DNA from: an uncultured Oscillospiraceae bacterium
GTDB taxonomy: Bacteria > Bacillota > Clostridia > Oscillospirales > Oscillospiraceae
DNA length: 64,000 bases
Direction of reading: 5' to 3'
Assembly (NCBI GenBank): GCA_905233385.1
Contig: CAJOEH010000006.1
Coordinates: 71,313-135,312 of the forward strand
Position numbers and translations under genes: made by a program. A model generated the notes under the pieces. The model worked only from the letters and a program-made list of their open reading frames with translations, was not told the DNA's origin and did no database searches. Shown one piece after another: positions 1-8,355 of this stretch (the stretch's first letter is position 1; every line of letters starts with the position of its first letter).

Positions 1-97
1 GCGGACGCAGCCTTGCTGACGCAAGGCAAGGACAACAAGCCGAAAAGGACCGAAAAGAGCCGCGCAGAGACGGTTTGAGTTCGACTCTCCTCAGCTT
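1..97 (+). repeat. Partial copy of a dispersed inverted-repeat element
   Basis: This stretch is almost identical to 3350-3446, with one visible change near the start (ccttgctgac against ccatgctgac). It ends in the same CTCTCCTCAGCTTA terminus. It is therefore the right-hand part of the element described at 3214-3446, cut by the window edge. It is non-coding. Confidence 0.85.
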
Positions 98-231
98 ATC
101 CGTAATATGATGCAAATGCGAAACTTGCGACGGACAGATTCCCTTGCCTGACTTCGTCAGGCGGGAATGACAGAAATGATAGATTTTGCATACAACGATG
201 CAAGGCGCAAACCTGCAACGGACAGATTGCA

Positions 232-264
232 CCCGCAATACCCGCAATACCCGCAATACCCGCA
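232..264 (+). repeat. 9-bp tandem repeat (cccgcaata)
   Basis: The unit cccgcaata is repeated about three and a half times directly ahead of the 48-bp repeat array. Variable copy number is likely. No coding role is seen. Confidence 0.85.
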
Positions 265-270
265 AGGGGC

Positions 271-456
271 ACGCCGCATCCGTAAGGCAGCAGAGCTGCC
301 AACGGCTGTGCAGGGGGTACGCCGCATCCGTAAGGCAGCATAGCTGCCAACGGCTGTGCAGGGGGCACGCCGCATCCGTAAGGCAGCAGAGCTGCCAACG
401 GCTGTGCAGGGGGTACGCCGCATCCGTAAGGCGGCAAAGCCGCCGACGGCTGCGCA
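271..456 (+). repeat. 48-bp tandem repeat, about four copies
   Basis: Units start at 271, 319, 367 and 415 with an exact 48-bp period. Each contains a small hairpin formed by GGCAG and CTGCC around the middle. The last copy has diverged (ggcggcaaagccgccgacggc), partly with paired changes that keep the stem. A single reverse-oriented relative lies at about 3120-3165. Confidence 0.9.
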
Positions 457-635
457 GCCCGAACAAGTCGGGCAATGACAAAGGTGAGACTTTTCATGAT
501 TTTCGATACGTTATTCCAGTCCTGCAACGGACAGATTGCTTACAAGCTGCGCCTTCCGCGCAGCTTTTTTCATTGCACTTTTTCATCAGTTGTGGTATAA
601 TATTTCCAAATTTGCGGAAGAAAGGGAGGAAGGGC

Positions 636-1052
636 GTGAAAAAGAAAGCGTTTTGGGTCTGGCTTGTGCTGAGCGTCCTGTGGATCGGCGTGATCTTCTG
701 GCATTCCTCCCGCGTCGCCGCGGACAGCGACGCCGAGAGCCTCGGCCTGCTGTACTACATTCAGAAGATCCTCCCGTGGATGACGAACAACCTCCTGCGC
801 AAGTGCGGACACTTCGCGGAATTCTCGATCCTCGGCCTCCTGCTGACGGGGATGTTCCGGCAGCTGCGGAACTACCTCCTGCTCAAGCCGGTCGCCTGCG
901 CGTTCTTCGTCGCCCTGTGCGACGAGACGCTCCAGCTCTTCGTCGAGGGCCGCAGCGGCAACGTCCGCGACCTCTGGATCGATCTCGCCGGCATCGTCTT
1001 CGGCGCGCTGATCCTCTCCCTTATTTTCCGCCTGCGGAAAAAGAAATCGTAA
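636..1052 (+). CDS. VanZ-like membrane protein
   Basis: This 138-residue integral membrane protein has the VanZ-family hallmarks RKCGHFAEF in the middle and DETLQLF...R.GNVRDLWID..G near the end. It has about four hydrophobic segments. VanZ-like proteins of Clostridia are small membrane proteins of mostly unknown role, and only the enterococcal VanZ is tied to teicoplanin resistance. The ORF track starts at 186, but that extension is repeat sequence. The GTG at 636 follows AAAGGGAGGAAGGGC and gives a normal length with an immediate Lys-rich, hydrophobic N-terminus. It lies 18 bp ahead of metG and is probably cotranscribed. Resistance should not be inferred. Confidence 0.85.
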   Translation: MKKKAFWVWLVLSVLWIGVIFWHSSRVAADSDAESLGLLYYIQKILPWMTNNLLRKCGHFAEFSILGLLLTGMFRQLRNYLLLKPVACAFFVALCDETLQLFVEGRSGNVRDLWIDLAGIVFGALILSLIFRLRKKKS

Positions 1053-1070
1053 GGAAAGAAGGAACGTATC

Positions 1071-3020
1071 ATGTGTGATTCCTGCAAGAAGAAATTCTAT
1101 ATCACGACCCCGATCTACTACCCCTCGGACAAGCTGCACATCGGCCACTCCTACTGCACCGTCGCGACCGACGTGATGGCGCGGTACAAGCGCCTGCGCG
1201 GCTACGACGTCATGTTCCTGACCGGCACGGACGAGCACGGCCAGAAGATTGAGACCAAGGCGAAGGCCGCCGGCGTCACGCCGCAGGAATTCGTCGACCG
1301 CATCGTCACCGGCGAGAAGGGCGTCATCGATCTGTGGAAGCTGATGAACATCTCCTACGACCGCTTCATCCGCACGACGGACGACTACCACGTCGCCGCG
1401 ATCCAGAAGATCTTCAAGGCGATGTACGACAAGGGCGACATCTACAAGGGCAAGTATACGGGCATGTACTGCACGCCCTGCGAGTCCTTCTGGACGGACA
1501 GCCAGCTCAAGGACGGCAAGTGCCCCGACTGCGGAAGAGAATGCCAGCCGGCGGAGGAGGAAGCCTATTTCTTCCGCCTCACCAAGTACGCCGAGCCCGT
1601 GCGCAAGCTCCTGACCGAAACGGACTTCCTCGAGCCGCGCAGCCGCGTCAACGAGATGGTCAACAACTTCATCGACGCGGGTCTGGAAGACCTCTGCGTC
1701 TCCCGCACCAGCTTCACCTGGGGCGTGCCGGTGGACTTCGATCCGGGCCACGTCGTCTACGTCTGGGTCGACGCCTTGTTCAATTACACCACCGCCCTCG
1801 GCTTCATGAACGACAAGTACGACGACTACAAGGACTTCTGGCCCGCCGACGTGCATTTCGTCGGCAAGGAGATCGTCCGCTTCCACTCGATCATCTGGCC
1901 CGCCATGCTGATGAGCATGGGTATGCCGCTGCCGAAGAAGGTCTACGGCCACGGCTGGCTGCTCCTGGACGGCGGCAAGATGTCCAAGTCCAAGGGCAAC
2001 GTGGTCGATCCCTACCTGCTGACGGAGCGTTACGGCACGGACGCGCTGCGCTTCTTCCTGATGCGCTCGTTCCCGTTCGGCTCGGACGGCAACTTCTCCA
2101 ACGAACTGCTGATCTCCTGCATCAACACCGACCTCGCGAACGACCTCGGCAATCTGGTCTCGCGCACCGTCGCGATGGCGCAGAAGTACTTCGGCGGCAA
2201 GCTGCCTGCCGAGCAGGAGGCCGATCCCGCCCTCGACGATGCACTGATCGCCATGGCGAGCGAGCTGCACGCGAAGTATGAGGAGCAGATGGAGCGCTAC
2301 GCCTTCCAGAACGCCCTGAGCGAGGTCTTCGCCGTCATCTCCCGCGCAAACAAGTATATCGACGAGACCGCGCCGTGGATCCTCGCCAAGGACGAAACCA
2401 AAAAGCCGCGCCTCGCCCGCGTGATGTACAATCTGCTCGAGACCGTCCGCATCTGCGCCGGCCTGCTGATCCCCTTCATGCCCGCGACGGCGGAGGAGAT
2501 CCGCAAGCGCATCGGCGCAAGCGATTACAACTGGGACGACCTGTGCGCCTACGGAAAACTCGACCCGGAAACGACGGTCACCGCCGGACCCGCCCTCTTC
2601 CCGCGCATCGACGCGGAGAAGGAGCTCGCGGAGCTGGAGGCGCTGAAGGCCGCGCCCGAAGCGCCCGCCGAGGACCCGCTGCCCGAGCCCCTGCCGCCCG
2701 TCTCCTTCGACGAGTTCTGCAAGGTGGAGATGACGGTCGTGAAGGTCCTGACCTGCGAGAACGTCAAGAAGTCCGAGAAGCTCCTGAAGTTCACCCTGAA
2801 CGACGGCACGGACACCCCGCGCCAGATCCTCTCCGGCATCGCGAAGTTCTACAAGCCGGAGGACCTGATCGGCAAGACGCTCGTCGCGGTGACGAACCTG
2901 CCGCCGCGCAAGATGATGGGACAGGAGTCCTGCGGCATGCTGCTCTCCGCCGAGCGCGGCGACAAGCTGCACCTGCTCATGCTCGACGACAAGATCCCGG
3001 CAGGAGCAAGATTGGTATAA
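1071..3020 (+). CDS. metG: Methionyl-tRNA synthetase with C-terminal tRNA-binding domain
   Basis: This cytosolic enzyme charges tRNA-Met with methionine using ATP. The 649-residue protein shows the class I signatures HIGH at about residue 23 and KMSKS at about 302. A zinc-knuckle CTPC...CPDCGREC lies at about residues 134-157. Residues 543-649 form the EMAP/Trbp111-like dimerising tRNA-binding domain (VEMTVVKVL...GMLLSAERG). Length and order match the long bacterial MetRS form. The ATG follows GGAAAGAAGGAACG, and a 15-bp stem closes the transcript at 3033. It shares its transcript with the vanZ-like gene. Confidence 0.98.
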   Translation: MCDSCKKKFYITTPIYYPSDKLHIGHSYCTVATDVMARYKRLRGYDVMFLTGTDEHGQKIETKAKAAGVTPQEFVDRIVTGEKGVIDLWKLMNISYDRFIRTTDDYHVAAIQKIFKAMYDKGDIYKGKYTGMYCTPCESFWTDSQLKDGKCPDCGRECQPAEEEAYFFRLTKYAEPVRKLLTETDFLEPRSRVNEMVNNFIDAGLEDLCVSRTSFTWGVPVDFDPGHVVYVWVDALFNYTTALGFMNDKYDDYKDFWPADVHFVGKEIVRFHSIIWPAMLMSMGMPLPKKVYGHGWLLLDGGKMSKSKGNVVDPYLLTERYGTDALRFFLMRSFPFGSDGNFSNELLISCINTDLANDLGNLVSRTVAMAQKYFGGKLPAEQEADPALDDALIAMASELHAKYEEQMERYAFQNALSEVFAVISRANKYIDETAPWILAKDETKKPRLARVMYNLLETVRICAGLLIPFMPATAEEIRKRIGASDYNWDDLCAYGKLDPETTVTAGPALFPRIDAEKELAELEALKAAPEAPAEDPLPEPLPPVSFDEFCKVEMTVVKVLTCENVKKSEKLLKFTLNDGTDTPRQILSGIAKFYKPEDLIGKTLVAVTNLPPRKMMGQESCGMLLSAERGDKLHLLMLDDKIPAGARLV

Positions 3021-3032
3021 AACTGATATAAG

Positions 3033-3068
3033 AAGACCGGCACCGTGCAGACACACGGTGCCGGTCTT
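3033..3068 (+). terminator. Terminator-like hairpin after metG
   Basis: A perfect 15-bp stem, aagaccggcaccgtg against cacggtgccggtctt, encloses a 6-base loop 12 bp after the metG stop. The T-run is short, so its strength is uncertain. Confidence 0.75.
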
Positions 3069-3213
3069 GGCGCAAATCTTCCAATCTTGTCATTGCGAGC
3101 CGATGAAACCGGCGCGGGTGCGCAGCCGTTGGCGGCTTTGCCGCCTTACGGATGCGTCCTGCCCCCTGCGGGTACAATCTGTCCGTTGCAGGTATGGCAT
3201 GTGCTCGTATTAC
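3069..3213. repeat. Intergenic dispersed repeat (gtcattgcgag family)
   Basis: This stretch opens with cttgtcattgcgag and holds a reverse relative of the 48-bp unit. It ends in caatctgtccgttgcaggtatggca, the reverse complement of the motif seen at 211, 523 and 8150. It is non-coding. Confidence 0.65.
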
Positions 3214-3446
3214 GGTAAGCTGAGGAGAGTCGAACTCAAGCCGGTTTTCACGGGCGGCGATCCGCCAATCCTTCGCAAACCGCCTTGAAAATCCGTCAAG
3301 GATTCCCTGCGGCGTCTGCGTGAGCTATTTTTGAGGGATTTTCGGTGCGGCGGACGCAGCCATGCTGACGCAAGGCAAGGACAACAAGCCGAAAAGGACC
3401 GAAAAGAGCCGCGCAGAGACGGTTTGAGTTCGACTCTCCTCAGCTT
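3214..3446. repeat. Miniature inverted-repeat element, about 233 bp
   Basis: The ends taagctgaggagagtcgaac and gttcgactctcctcagctta are exact inverse copies of at least 20 bp. The interior is non-coding with short internal repeats (cttgaaaatccgtcaagg, gcggcgtctgcgtgagc). The right 97 bp recur at 1-97. Size, terminal inverted repeats and lack of an ORF are MITE-like. Confidence 0.75.
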
Positions 3447-3523
3447 AAAGTGTCCCATATCGATACGCACGGATTGCCACGTCGCTTCGCTCCTCGCAAT
3501 GACACGGATAGGAGACTGCGTCA
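3447..3523. repeat. Dispersed repeat containing ggcaatccgtgcg-type hairpin
   Basis: The sequence aaagtgtcccatatcgatacgcacggattgccacgtcgcttcgctcctcgcaatgac is a reverse relative of the stretch at about 8069-8140. It is one of the short palindromic intergenic families of this genome. It is non-coding. Confidence 0.6.
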
Positions 3524-3556
3524 AAAACCGGCTGAGAACTTTTCTCAGCCGGTTTT
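3524..3556 (-). terminator. Intrinsic terminator of the metK-aminotransferase operon
   Basis: A 15-bp perfect stem (aaaaccggctgagaa / ttctcagccggtttt) with a 3-base loop lies 10 bp beyond the aminotransferase stop. On the minus strand it ends in a run of five T. Confidence 0.88.
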
Positions 3557-3565
3557 GTTATGCAC

Positions 3566-4756
3566 TTATCTGTTATTGTACTTCTCGATCGCCAGTTTCA
3601 GCAGGTCGAGCGCGCGCTCGAGTTCCTCCGCGCAGCGGACGTAGGCGATGCGGATCTCGCTCACGCCCGCGCCGGGCGTGGCGTAGAAGCCGCTGCCTGG
3701 CGCGAAGGTCACGGTCTCCTTGTTGTCCTCGAACTCGTTGAGCAGGAACATCTGGAAGTCCTCCGCGCTGTCCACGGGCAGCTTCGCCATCGTGTAGAAC
3801 GCGCCCTTCGGCTCGGTCGTCACGACGCCGGGGATCTCCATGAGCTTGCGGTAGCAGACGTCGCGGCGGCGCTGGTATTCCTTGCGCGTCGCCTCGAAGT
3901 AGGACGGATCCACGCCGTAGAGCGCGGTCGCGCCGATCTGGTCGAGGGTCGCGACGGACAGCCGCGCCTGCGCGATCTTCGTCGCCGCTTCGATCAGGGC
4001 GCGGTTGCGGGAGATCAGCGCGCCGATCCGCGCGCCGCAGGCGCTGAACCGCTTGGAGATGCTGTCGATCAGGATCAGGTGTTCCTTCATGTCGTCGAAG
4101 CAGCCCGCAGTGGTCAGTTCGCCGCCGTCGTAGATGAACTCGCGGTAGACCTCGTCGCAGATGAAGTACAGGTCGTGCTCCTTCGCGATGTCCGCCAGCA
4201 GGCGGAGCTCCGCCGCGGTCAGGACCGTGCCGGTCGGGTTGCCGGGGTTGGTGACCAGGATCGCGCGGGTCTTTTCGTTGATGAGCGGCTCGATCTGCTC
4301 GCGCGAGGCGTAGCGGTAGCCGTCCTCCGGTCGGGTCTGTACCGGGCAGATCGCGCCGCCCGCCGCGCGGATGAAGGTGCTGTAGTTCGGATAGAACGGC
4401 TCGGGCACGATGACCTCGCAGCCTTCGTCGAGAATGCACAGCATCGTCATGAGCAGGGCTTCGCTGCCGCCGGTGGTGACGAGGATGTCTTCGGGATCGA
4501 GCTGCACGTCCAGCCGCTTGTAGTAGCCGCGGATCGCTTCAATCAGCACGGGGATGCCGGGCGACGGCGCGTAGGCCAGCACGTCTTCCCGGAACGCGGC
4601 GAGCGCGTCAAAGTAGACGGGCGGGGTCTGCACGTCCGGCTGCCCGATATTCAGCGCGTGGATCGTGACGCCGCGCTGTTCCGCAGCGACCACGTAGGGG
4701 TAGAACTTGCGGATCGGCGACAGCTCGCACAGGTCTATCTTTTTGGAGAGATTCAT
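3566..4756 (-). CDS. PLP-dependent class I/II aminotransferase (aspartate-type)
   Basis: This cytosolic 396-residue aminotransferase moves an amino group between an amino acid and a keto acid using pyridoxal phosphate. Fold-type I motifs are present: GGSEALLM, NPGNPTGTVL, the FICDEVYREF segment, the PLP lysine in DSISKRFSACGARIG, and the C-terminal arginine region SEIRIAYV. The start is 26 bp below the metK stop, so it is almost certainly in the metK operon and under the SAM-I riboswitch. That context suggests a role in methionine or sulfur metabolism, for example transamination of 4-methylthio-2-oxobutanoate or of aspartate. The substrate cannot be read from the sequence. Confidence 0.92.
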   Translation of the reverse strand: MNLSKKIDLCELSPIRKFYPYVVAAEQRGVTIHALNIGQPDVQTPPVYFDALAAFREDVLAYAPSPGIPVLIEAIRGYYKRLDVQLDPEDILVTTGGSEALLMTMLCILDEGCEVIVPEPFYPNYSTFIRAAGGAICPVQTRPEDGYRYASREQIEPLINEKTRAILVTNPGNPTGTVLTAAELRLLADIAKEHDLYFICDEVYREFIYDGGELTTAGCFDDMKEHLILIDSISKRFSACGARIGALISRNRALIEAATKIAQARLSVATLDQIGATALYGVDPSYFEATRKEYQRRRDVCYRKLMEIPGVVTTEPKGAFYTMAKLPVDSAEDFQMFLLNEFEDNKETVTFAPGSGFYATPGAGVSEIRIAYVRCAEELERALDLLKLAIEKYNNR

Positions 4757-4782
4757 ATGGATGGCCTCAATTCAGAGAGGAT

Positions 4783-5943
4783 TTATGCTTTGGCAAGCAG
4801 TTTTTCGATCGCGTCCGTCTTCTCCCACGGCAGATCGAGGTCGGGACGGCCGAAGTGGCCGTAGGCGGCGGTCTGCTGGTAGATCGGGCGGCGCAGGTCG
4901 AGGGCGGAGATGATGGCGGCGGGGCGCAGGTCGAAGCATTCGCGGACGAGCTCGCTCAGGCGCAGATCGTCGAGCTTGCCGGTGCCGTAGGTCTCTACGA
5001 GGACGGAGACGGGATGCGCCACGCCGATGGCGTAGGCGAGCTCGATCTGGCAGCGCTTCGCAAGGCCGGCGGCGACGATGTTCTTCGCGACGTAGCGGGC
5101 CATGTAGGCCGCGCTGCGGTCGACCTTCGTCGGGTCTTTGCCGGAGAAGCAGCCGCCGCCGTGCGCGGCGTAGCCGCCGTAGGTGTCGACGATGATCTTT
5201 CTGCCGGTCAGGCCGGAGTCGCCGACGGGTCCGCCGATGACGAAGCGGCCGGTCGGGTTTACATAATATTTCGTATTTTGATCCAGCAGGTGCGCAGGCA
5301 GGGTCGGGCGGATGATCTCTTCGACGATCGCTTCGCGCAGGTCGGAGATGGAAATGTCGTCGGCGTGCTGGGTGGAGATGACGACGTTGTCGATGCGCTC
5401 CACGGTGCCGTCCTCGGCGTACTGCACGGAAACCTGACTCTTTCCGTCGGGGCGGAGCCACGGCAGATGGCCGTTCTTGCGCTCAGCGGCGAGCCTGCGG
5501 GTCAGGCGGTGAGCGAAGGAGATCGCGGCGGGCATCAGCTCCGGCGTTTCGTCGCAGGCGAAGCCGAACATCATGCCCTGATCGCCCGCGCCGAGGGTGT
5601 TGGGATCCTCGTAGGAGTTGTCCACGCCCATGGCGATGTCGCCGGACTGCTCGTCGATGGCGGTCAGGACGGCGCAGGTGTTGCCGTTGAAGCCGGCGGC
5701 GGGGGAGTCGTAGCCGATCCGGCAGAGGGTTTCCCGCGCGACGCGGGGGATGTCCACGTAGCACTCCGTCGAGATCTCGCCCATGACCAGCACCATGCCG
5801 GTCGTGGCGATGCACTCGCAGGCGACGCGCGCGTTTTTGTCCTTGGAGAGGATGGCGTCCAGTACGCCGTCGGAGATCTGGTCGCAGACCTTGTCGGGAT
5901 GTCCTTCGGTGACGGACTCGGAGGTAAAGATTCGTTTCTGCAT
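4783..5943 (-). CDS. metK: S-adenosylmethionine synthetase
   Basis: This enzyme makes S-adenosylmethionine from methionine and ATP. The protein has the metK start [13 protein letters not shown], the ATP-binding [10 protein letters not shown], and [15 protein letters not shown], and ends normally, giving 386 residues. The ORF track begins 26 codons earlier at 6021, but that lies inside the riboswitch terminator. The ATG at 5943 follows GAAAGGAAACTCTTGCC and begins the conserved N-terminus. The gene lies behind a SAM-I riboswitch with a terminator, so high SAM is expected to switch off this gene and the aminotransferase after it. Confidence 0.98.
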   Translation of the reverse strand: MQKRIFTSESVTEGHPDKVCDQISDGVLDAILSKDKNARVACECIATTGMVLVMGEISTECYVDIPRVARETLCRIGYDSPAAGFNGNTCAVLTAIDEQSGDIAMGVDNSYEDPNTLGAGDQGMMFGFACDETPELMPAAISFAHRLTRRLAAERKNGHLPWLRPDGKSQVSVQYAEDGTVERIDNVVISTQHADDISISDLREAIVEEIIRPTLPAHLLDQNTKYYVNPTGRFVIGGPVGDSGLTGRKIIVDTYGGYAAHGGGCFSGKDPTKVDRSAAYMARYVAKNIVAAGLAKRCQIELAYAIGVAHPVSVLVETYGTGKLDDLRLSELVRECFDLRPAAIISALDLRRPIYQQTAAYGHFGRPDLDLPWEKTDAIEKLLAKA

Positions 5944-5985
5944 GGCAAGAGTTTCCTTTCTGTATTTTTCACAACCCTTGTCGAT

Positions 5986-6014
5986 ACAAAAAATACCCTG
6001 TTTTCGACAGGGTA
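5986..6014 (-). terminator. Expression-platform terminator of the SAM-I riboswitch
   Basis: On the minus strand an 8-bp stem TACCCTGT...ACAGGGTA is followed by a run of six T (TATTTTTTGT). It lies between the aptamer and metK and is expected to form when SAM is bound. Confidence 0.85.
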
Positions 6015-6023
6015 CGGTCATGT

Positions 6024-6121
6024 CCTCATCTGTCGATCTTCATCGCCGGAATTGGCACCTTGCGGTTTCCCGCAGGTTGTCGGGCTTCATCGGGCCGGTC
6101 CCTCCGCCACTCTCGATAAGG
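6024..6121 (-). ncRNA. SAM-I (S-box) riboswitch aptamer
   Basis: The minus strand reads CCTTATCGAGAGTGGCGGAG, then GGACCGGCCCGATGAAGCCC, then GCAACC-type P3 and GGTGCCAATTCC elements, and closes with GATGAGG pairing to the 5' end (P1). These are the S-box core elements in the right order. The aptamer sits 80 bp ahead of metK and is followed by an intrinsic terminator. This supports transcriptional repression by SAM. Confidence 0.95.
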
Positions 6122-6128
6122 TTATGAA

Positions 6129-6165
6129 ATTATAGTAATTTTAGCATAAATATTCAGAAAGTCAA
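6129..6165 (-). promoter_or_regulatory. Sigma-A promoter of the metK operon
   Basis: TTGACT (6160-6165) is followed after 16 bp by TAAAAT (6138-6143). A further TATAAT sits at 6129-6134 but is too far from this -35. Transcription would start just ahead of the aptamer. Confidence 0.7.
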
Positions 6166-6168
6166 GAA

Positions 6169-6197
6169 AAAAATCACCGCGTTTTGCGGTGATTTTT
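6169..6197. terminator. Bidirectional terminator
   Basis: The stem aaaaatcaccgc/gcggtgattttt with loop gtttt has A-runs and T-runs on both sides. It separates the metK promoter from upstream minus-strand transcription that starts at 7162. Confidence 0.85.
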
Positions 6198-6526
6198 CGG
6201 TTGCCTATAATACACGACATTGTATGTGTCCACCTCATTCGGCTCGCTTGCGCTCGCCACCTTCCCCTCGAGGGGAAGGCTTGAGAGGCGCACGACCAAA
6301 GGCTTCCACTTGAGGGCAGCGAAGCGTCCGCGCGGGAGTGAATGACAGTCCTGTGGGGACGTTTGCGACCGCCGCCTGTGGCGGAGGCAAGGGAGCAAAA
6401 AGGAGTGGCAGCCGCAGACAGAGCCGTTGTTGCAACAGGACTATCAGAGCCGCGCGGTGACCGAGCCGCAGCGAGACAGCTGTCATCGACGGCGTCAGCC
6501 GGCGATGACTGATGAGGTGTTCATTC
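6198..6526. repeat. Intergenic dispersed repeat (gatgactgatgaggtgttc family)
   Basis: This stretch contains ttcccctcgaggggaagg and closes with gtcatcgacggcgtcagccggcgatgactgatgaggtgttc, which recurs at about 11009-11052. Repeats of this kind are common between genes in Ruminococcaceae-like genomes. ORFs in it are spurious. Confidence 0.65.
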
Positions 6527-7162
6527 TCACGGCAGCGAGACGGCGATCTCGGGGGTATCTTCGTCGACGGTCACGCGGCACTGCGCGACGCCGTTCTCCT
6601 CCAACGTATATTCGCCGTAGGGAACGCCCTCGAACGTGCAGGTCAACACCTCGCGCGGTTCCGTGCAGCGGACGACCTCGCGCAGCCGCGTCGTCTCGTT
6701 GACGAGCGTATAGTCCACCCAGCCGCCGTCTTCCGTTGCTTCGAGGGCGGAGGACAGCCGTTCCACGGTCACGGCGCCGACCCGCTCGCTCGTCAGCCAG
6801 AGCCGCGTACCGTCGGCGCGCCCGCAGCCGCCCGTCACGCGGACGGAGCCGTCCTCGCGCAGGGTGAACGCCGTGCAGCCGCGCTCCGTCGCGGCGAAGT
6901 ACGTTCCCGGCTCCAGCAGCCCGCTGACCGCCGCGCCGTTCGTCGTTTTGAGCGTCTGCGCGGGCTTGCCCTCCCGGTCGTAGAGCCGGATCTCCGCGAC
7001 GGCGGGATCGGCATACAGCCGCAGCCGCGCCCAGAGATACGTCTCCTCCTGCGGCGCGGAGCTCGCGCCAGCGGACAGCGCGCTCATCAGCCCGACCGCC
7101 AGCGTCAGCGCGATGCCGAGCAGCAGGCAGGCGCTGCAAATGCGTTTTCCCGACCGTTTCAT
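6527..7162 (-). CDS. Secreted protein with Cna-B/SpaA-like repeats, function unknown
   Basis: This 211-residue protein has an N-terminal signal-like segment (MKRSGKR followed by a hydrophobic stretch ending near SALSAGASSA). Two beta-sandwich-like repeats follow with patterns such as LRLYADPAVAEIRLYD..GKP and VPYGEYTLEENGVAQCRVTV, which resemble pilin-type Cna-B domains. No sortase motif or SLH domain is seen, so it may be released or kept by the uncleaved signal. The ATG at 7162 follows GGAAAGGCGGGATGATGG. It is divergent from the M23 peptidase gene. The domain call is by pattern only. Confidence 0.7.
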   Translation of the reverse strand: MKRSGKRICSACLLLGIALTLAVGLMSALSAGASSAPQEETYLWARLRLYADPAVAEIRLYDREGKPAQTLKTTNGAAVSGLLEPGTYFAATERGCTAFTLREDGSVRVTGGCGRADGTRLWLTSERVGAVTVERLSSALEATEDGGWVDYTLVNETTRLREVVRCTEPREVLTCTFEGVPYGEYTLEENGVAQCRVTVDEDTPEIAVSLP

Positions 7163-7276
7163 CCATCATCCCGCCTTTCCGCTTCCATGATAGCGCGGCG
7201 AAAAAGAATAATCCGTCGGAAAATTCAGGTATAAAAACATTTTTCGCTGTCGATACTGACATCGGAGGTGCTGAAA

Positions 7277-7942
7277 ATGCAAAACAACGACAAATCCAAG
7301 GGCTTCCGCAGCTTCGTGAAGGAGAAGGGCTACTACATAGTCCTGCTGCTTTGCGCGGCGGCTGTGGGAGTATCCGGCTATTTTCTTCTGACGGCGGACA
7401 GAACGCCGTCGACCCCGATCGAAGCGGTGGAAACGGAGGCGGCGCCGACCGCGCCGACCGTCAACGCGCCGACGCAGCGCGCGGCGAACGCGGTCGCCAC
7501 GCAGGGAGCGGAGCCGACCGAGCCGACCTCGCCGGTGCGGCTCGCGACGGTGCGGCCGACCGGCGGCGAGACCGTGAACTCCTTCGCGGCGGACCACCTG
7601 GCCTACAACGAGACGACGCGCGACTGGCGCACGCATGAGGGCGTGGACTTCCGCTGTGACCTCGGCCAGAGCGTGACCGCAGCGGCAGACGGAACGGTCT
7701 ACACGATCTACGAGGATCAGAGCTACGGCATGACCGTCGTCCTGCAGCACGCGAACGGCTACACGACGCACTACGCCAACCTGTCCGAGGACGTTCCCGT
7801 GACGGTGGGGCAGAAGGTCCGCGCCGGCGAGGTGATCGGCACGGTCGGCAACACCGCCTGCGTCGAAACGGCGCTCGAGCCGCACCTGCACTTCGCGGTC
7901 TACAAGAACAACAGCCCCGTCGACCCGGAGGAATTCTTCTGA
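7277..7942 (+). CDS. Membrane-anchored M23 family peptidase (LytM/SpoIIQ-like)
   Basis: This 221-residue protein has a short cytoplasmic tail, one membrane segment at about residues 18-38, and a Thr/Pro/Ala-rich linker. An M23 metallopeptidase domain follows, with THEGVDFRCD as the HxxxD motif and PHLHFAVY as the HxH motif, so the zinc ligands are present and it is probably active on peptidoglycan outside the membrane. The ORF track GTG at 7268 overlaps the GGAGGT ribosome binding site; the ATG at 7277 has correct spacing. In a spore former a single-pass M23 protein could be SpoIIQ-like, but the context does not prove this. Confidence 0.88.
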   Translation: MQNNDKSKGFRSFVKEKGYYIVLLLCAAAVGVSGYFLLTADRTPSTPIEAVETEAAPTAPTVNAPTQRAANAVATQGAEPTEPTSPVRLATVRPTGGETVNSFAADHLAYNETTRDWRTHEGVDFRCDLGQSVTAAADGTVYTIYEDQSYGMTVVLQHANGYTTHYANLSEDVPVTVGQKVRAGEVIGTVGNTACVETALEPHLHFAVYKNNSPVDPEEFF

Positions 7943-8296
7943 AACGCGGGCGGCCACCGGCCGCCCTACATATCACTTATCACTTCCTGCACACCGTTTT
8001 GAGTGATAAGCTTTGGGCTTTGAGTGATAAGCTTTGGGCTTTGAGTGATAAGCTTTTAACCCCTGCCGTGTCATTGCGAGGTCGCGCAGCGACCGTGGCA
8101 ATCTGTGCGTCTCGATGCGGGACACTTTCCATATTACGACAAATGTGCCATACCTGCAACGGACAGATTCCCACGGAAGCTGACGCTTCCTCGGAATGAC
8201 AATACAGAAAGACTTTCTGTCAAACGACACATCTCCCAAATCTGCAAAGGACAGAACGCACCCGGCTGCCCGCAGGCAGCCTCGCGATGACAGGAT
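7943..8296. repeat. Intergenic repeats and hairpins
   Basis: The stretch starts with a GC-rich hairpin (gggcggcc-acc-ggccgccc, 7948-7966) that may end the M23 transcript. It then holds a 21-bp tandem repeat (7999-8056), a gtcattgcgaggtcgcgcagcgac repeat, and two ctgcaa(c/a)ggacaga motifs near 8154 and 8246. No gene is seen. Confidence 0.65.
7999..8056 (+). repeat. 21-bp tandem repeat (ttgagtgataagctttgggct)
   Basis: Two full units and a partial third lie end to end in non-coding DNA. Each contains the palindrome AAGCTT. ORFs here repeat the peptide SLSLKAQ and are not real. Confidence 0.9.
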
Positions 8297-8338
8297 AACG
8301 CAGAACAGGCACGGCCGAAGCCGTGCCTGTTCTGCGTT
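8297..8338. terminator. Strong hairpin, likely terminator of the SLH gene
   Basis: A 19-bp perfect stem aacgcagaacaggcacggc/gccgtgcctgttctgcgtt with a cgaa loop lies 17 bp beyond the stop of the minus-strand gene at 8356. The T-run is weak. Confidence 0.75.
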
Positions 8339-8355
8339 CAGAGATACGGTGCTGT

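Larger units (their letters stand above)
98..635. other. Intergenic region rich in short repeats
   Basis: No credible gene is seen; the ORFs listed here translate repeats. The stretch holds two copies of the motif ctgcaacggacagatt (near 211 and 523), a related copy near 129, a 9-bp tandem repeat and a 48-bp tandem repeat. The true start of the next gene is at 636, just after an AAAGGGAGGA ribosome binding site. Confidence 0.75.

Noticed and set aside
271-456. 48-bp tandem array as a CRISPR
   Set aside because: The units are contiguous with no unique spacers and no cas genes are near.
186-635. Long N-terminal extension of the VanZ-like ORF
   Set aside because: It translates tandem repeats. 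The GTG at 636 has a ribosome binding site and starts the conserved protein.
570-3056. Minus-strand ORF of 828 residues opposite vanZ and metG
   Set aside because: It is a shadow of metG in GC-rich DNA; the composition is low-complexity and no family is seen.
5944-6021. Upstream start of metK given in the ORF track
   Set aside because: It lies in the riboswitch terminator region, and the conserved MetK N-terminus starts at 5943.
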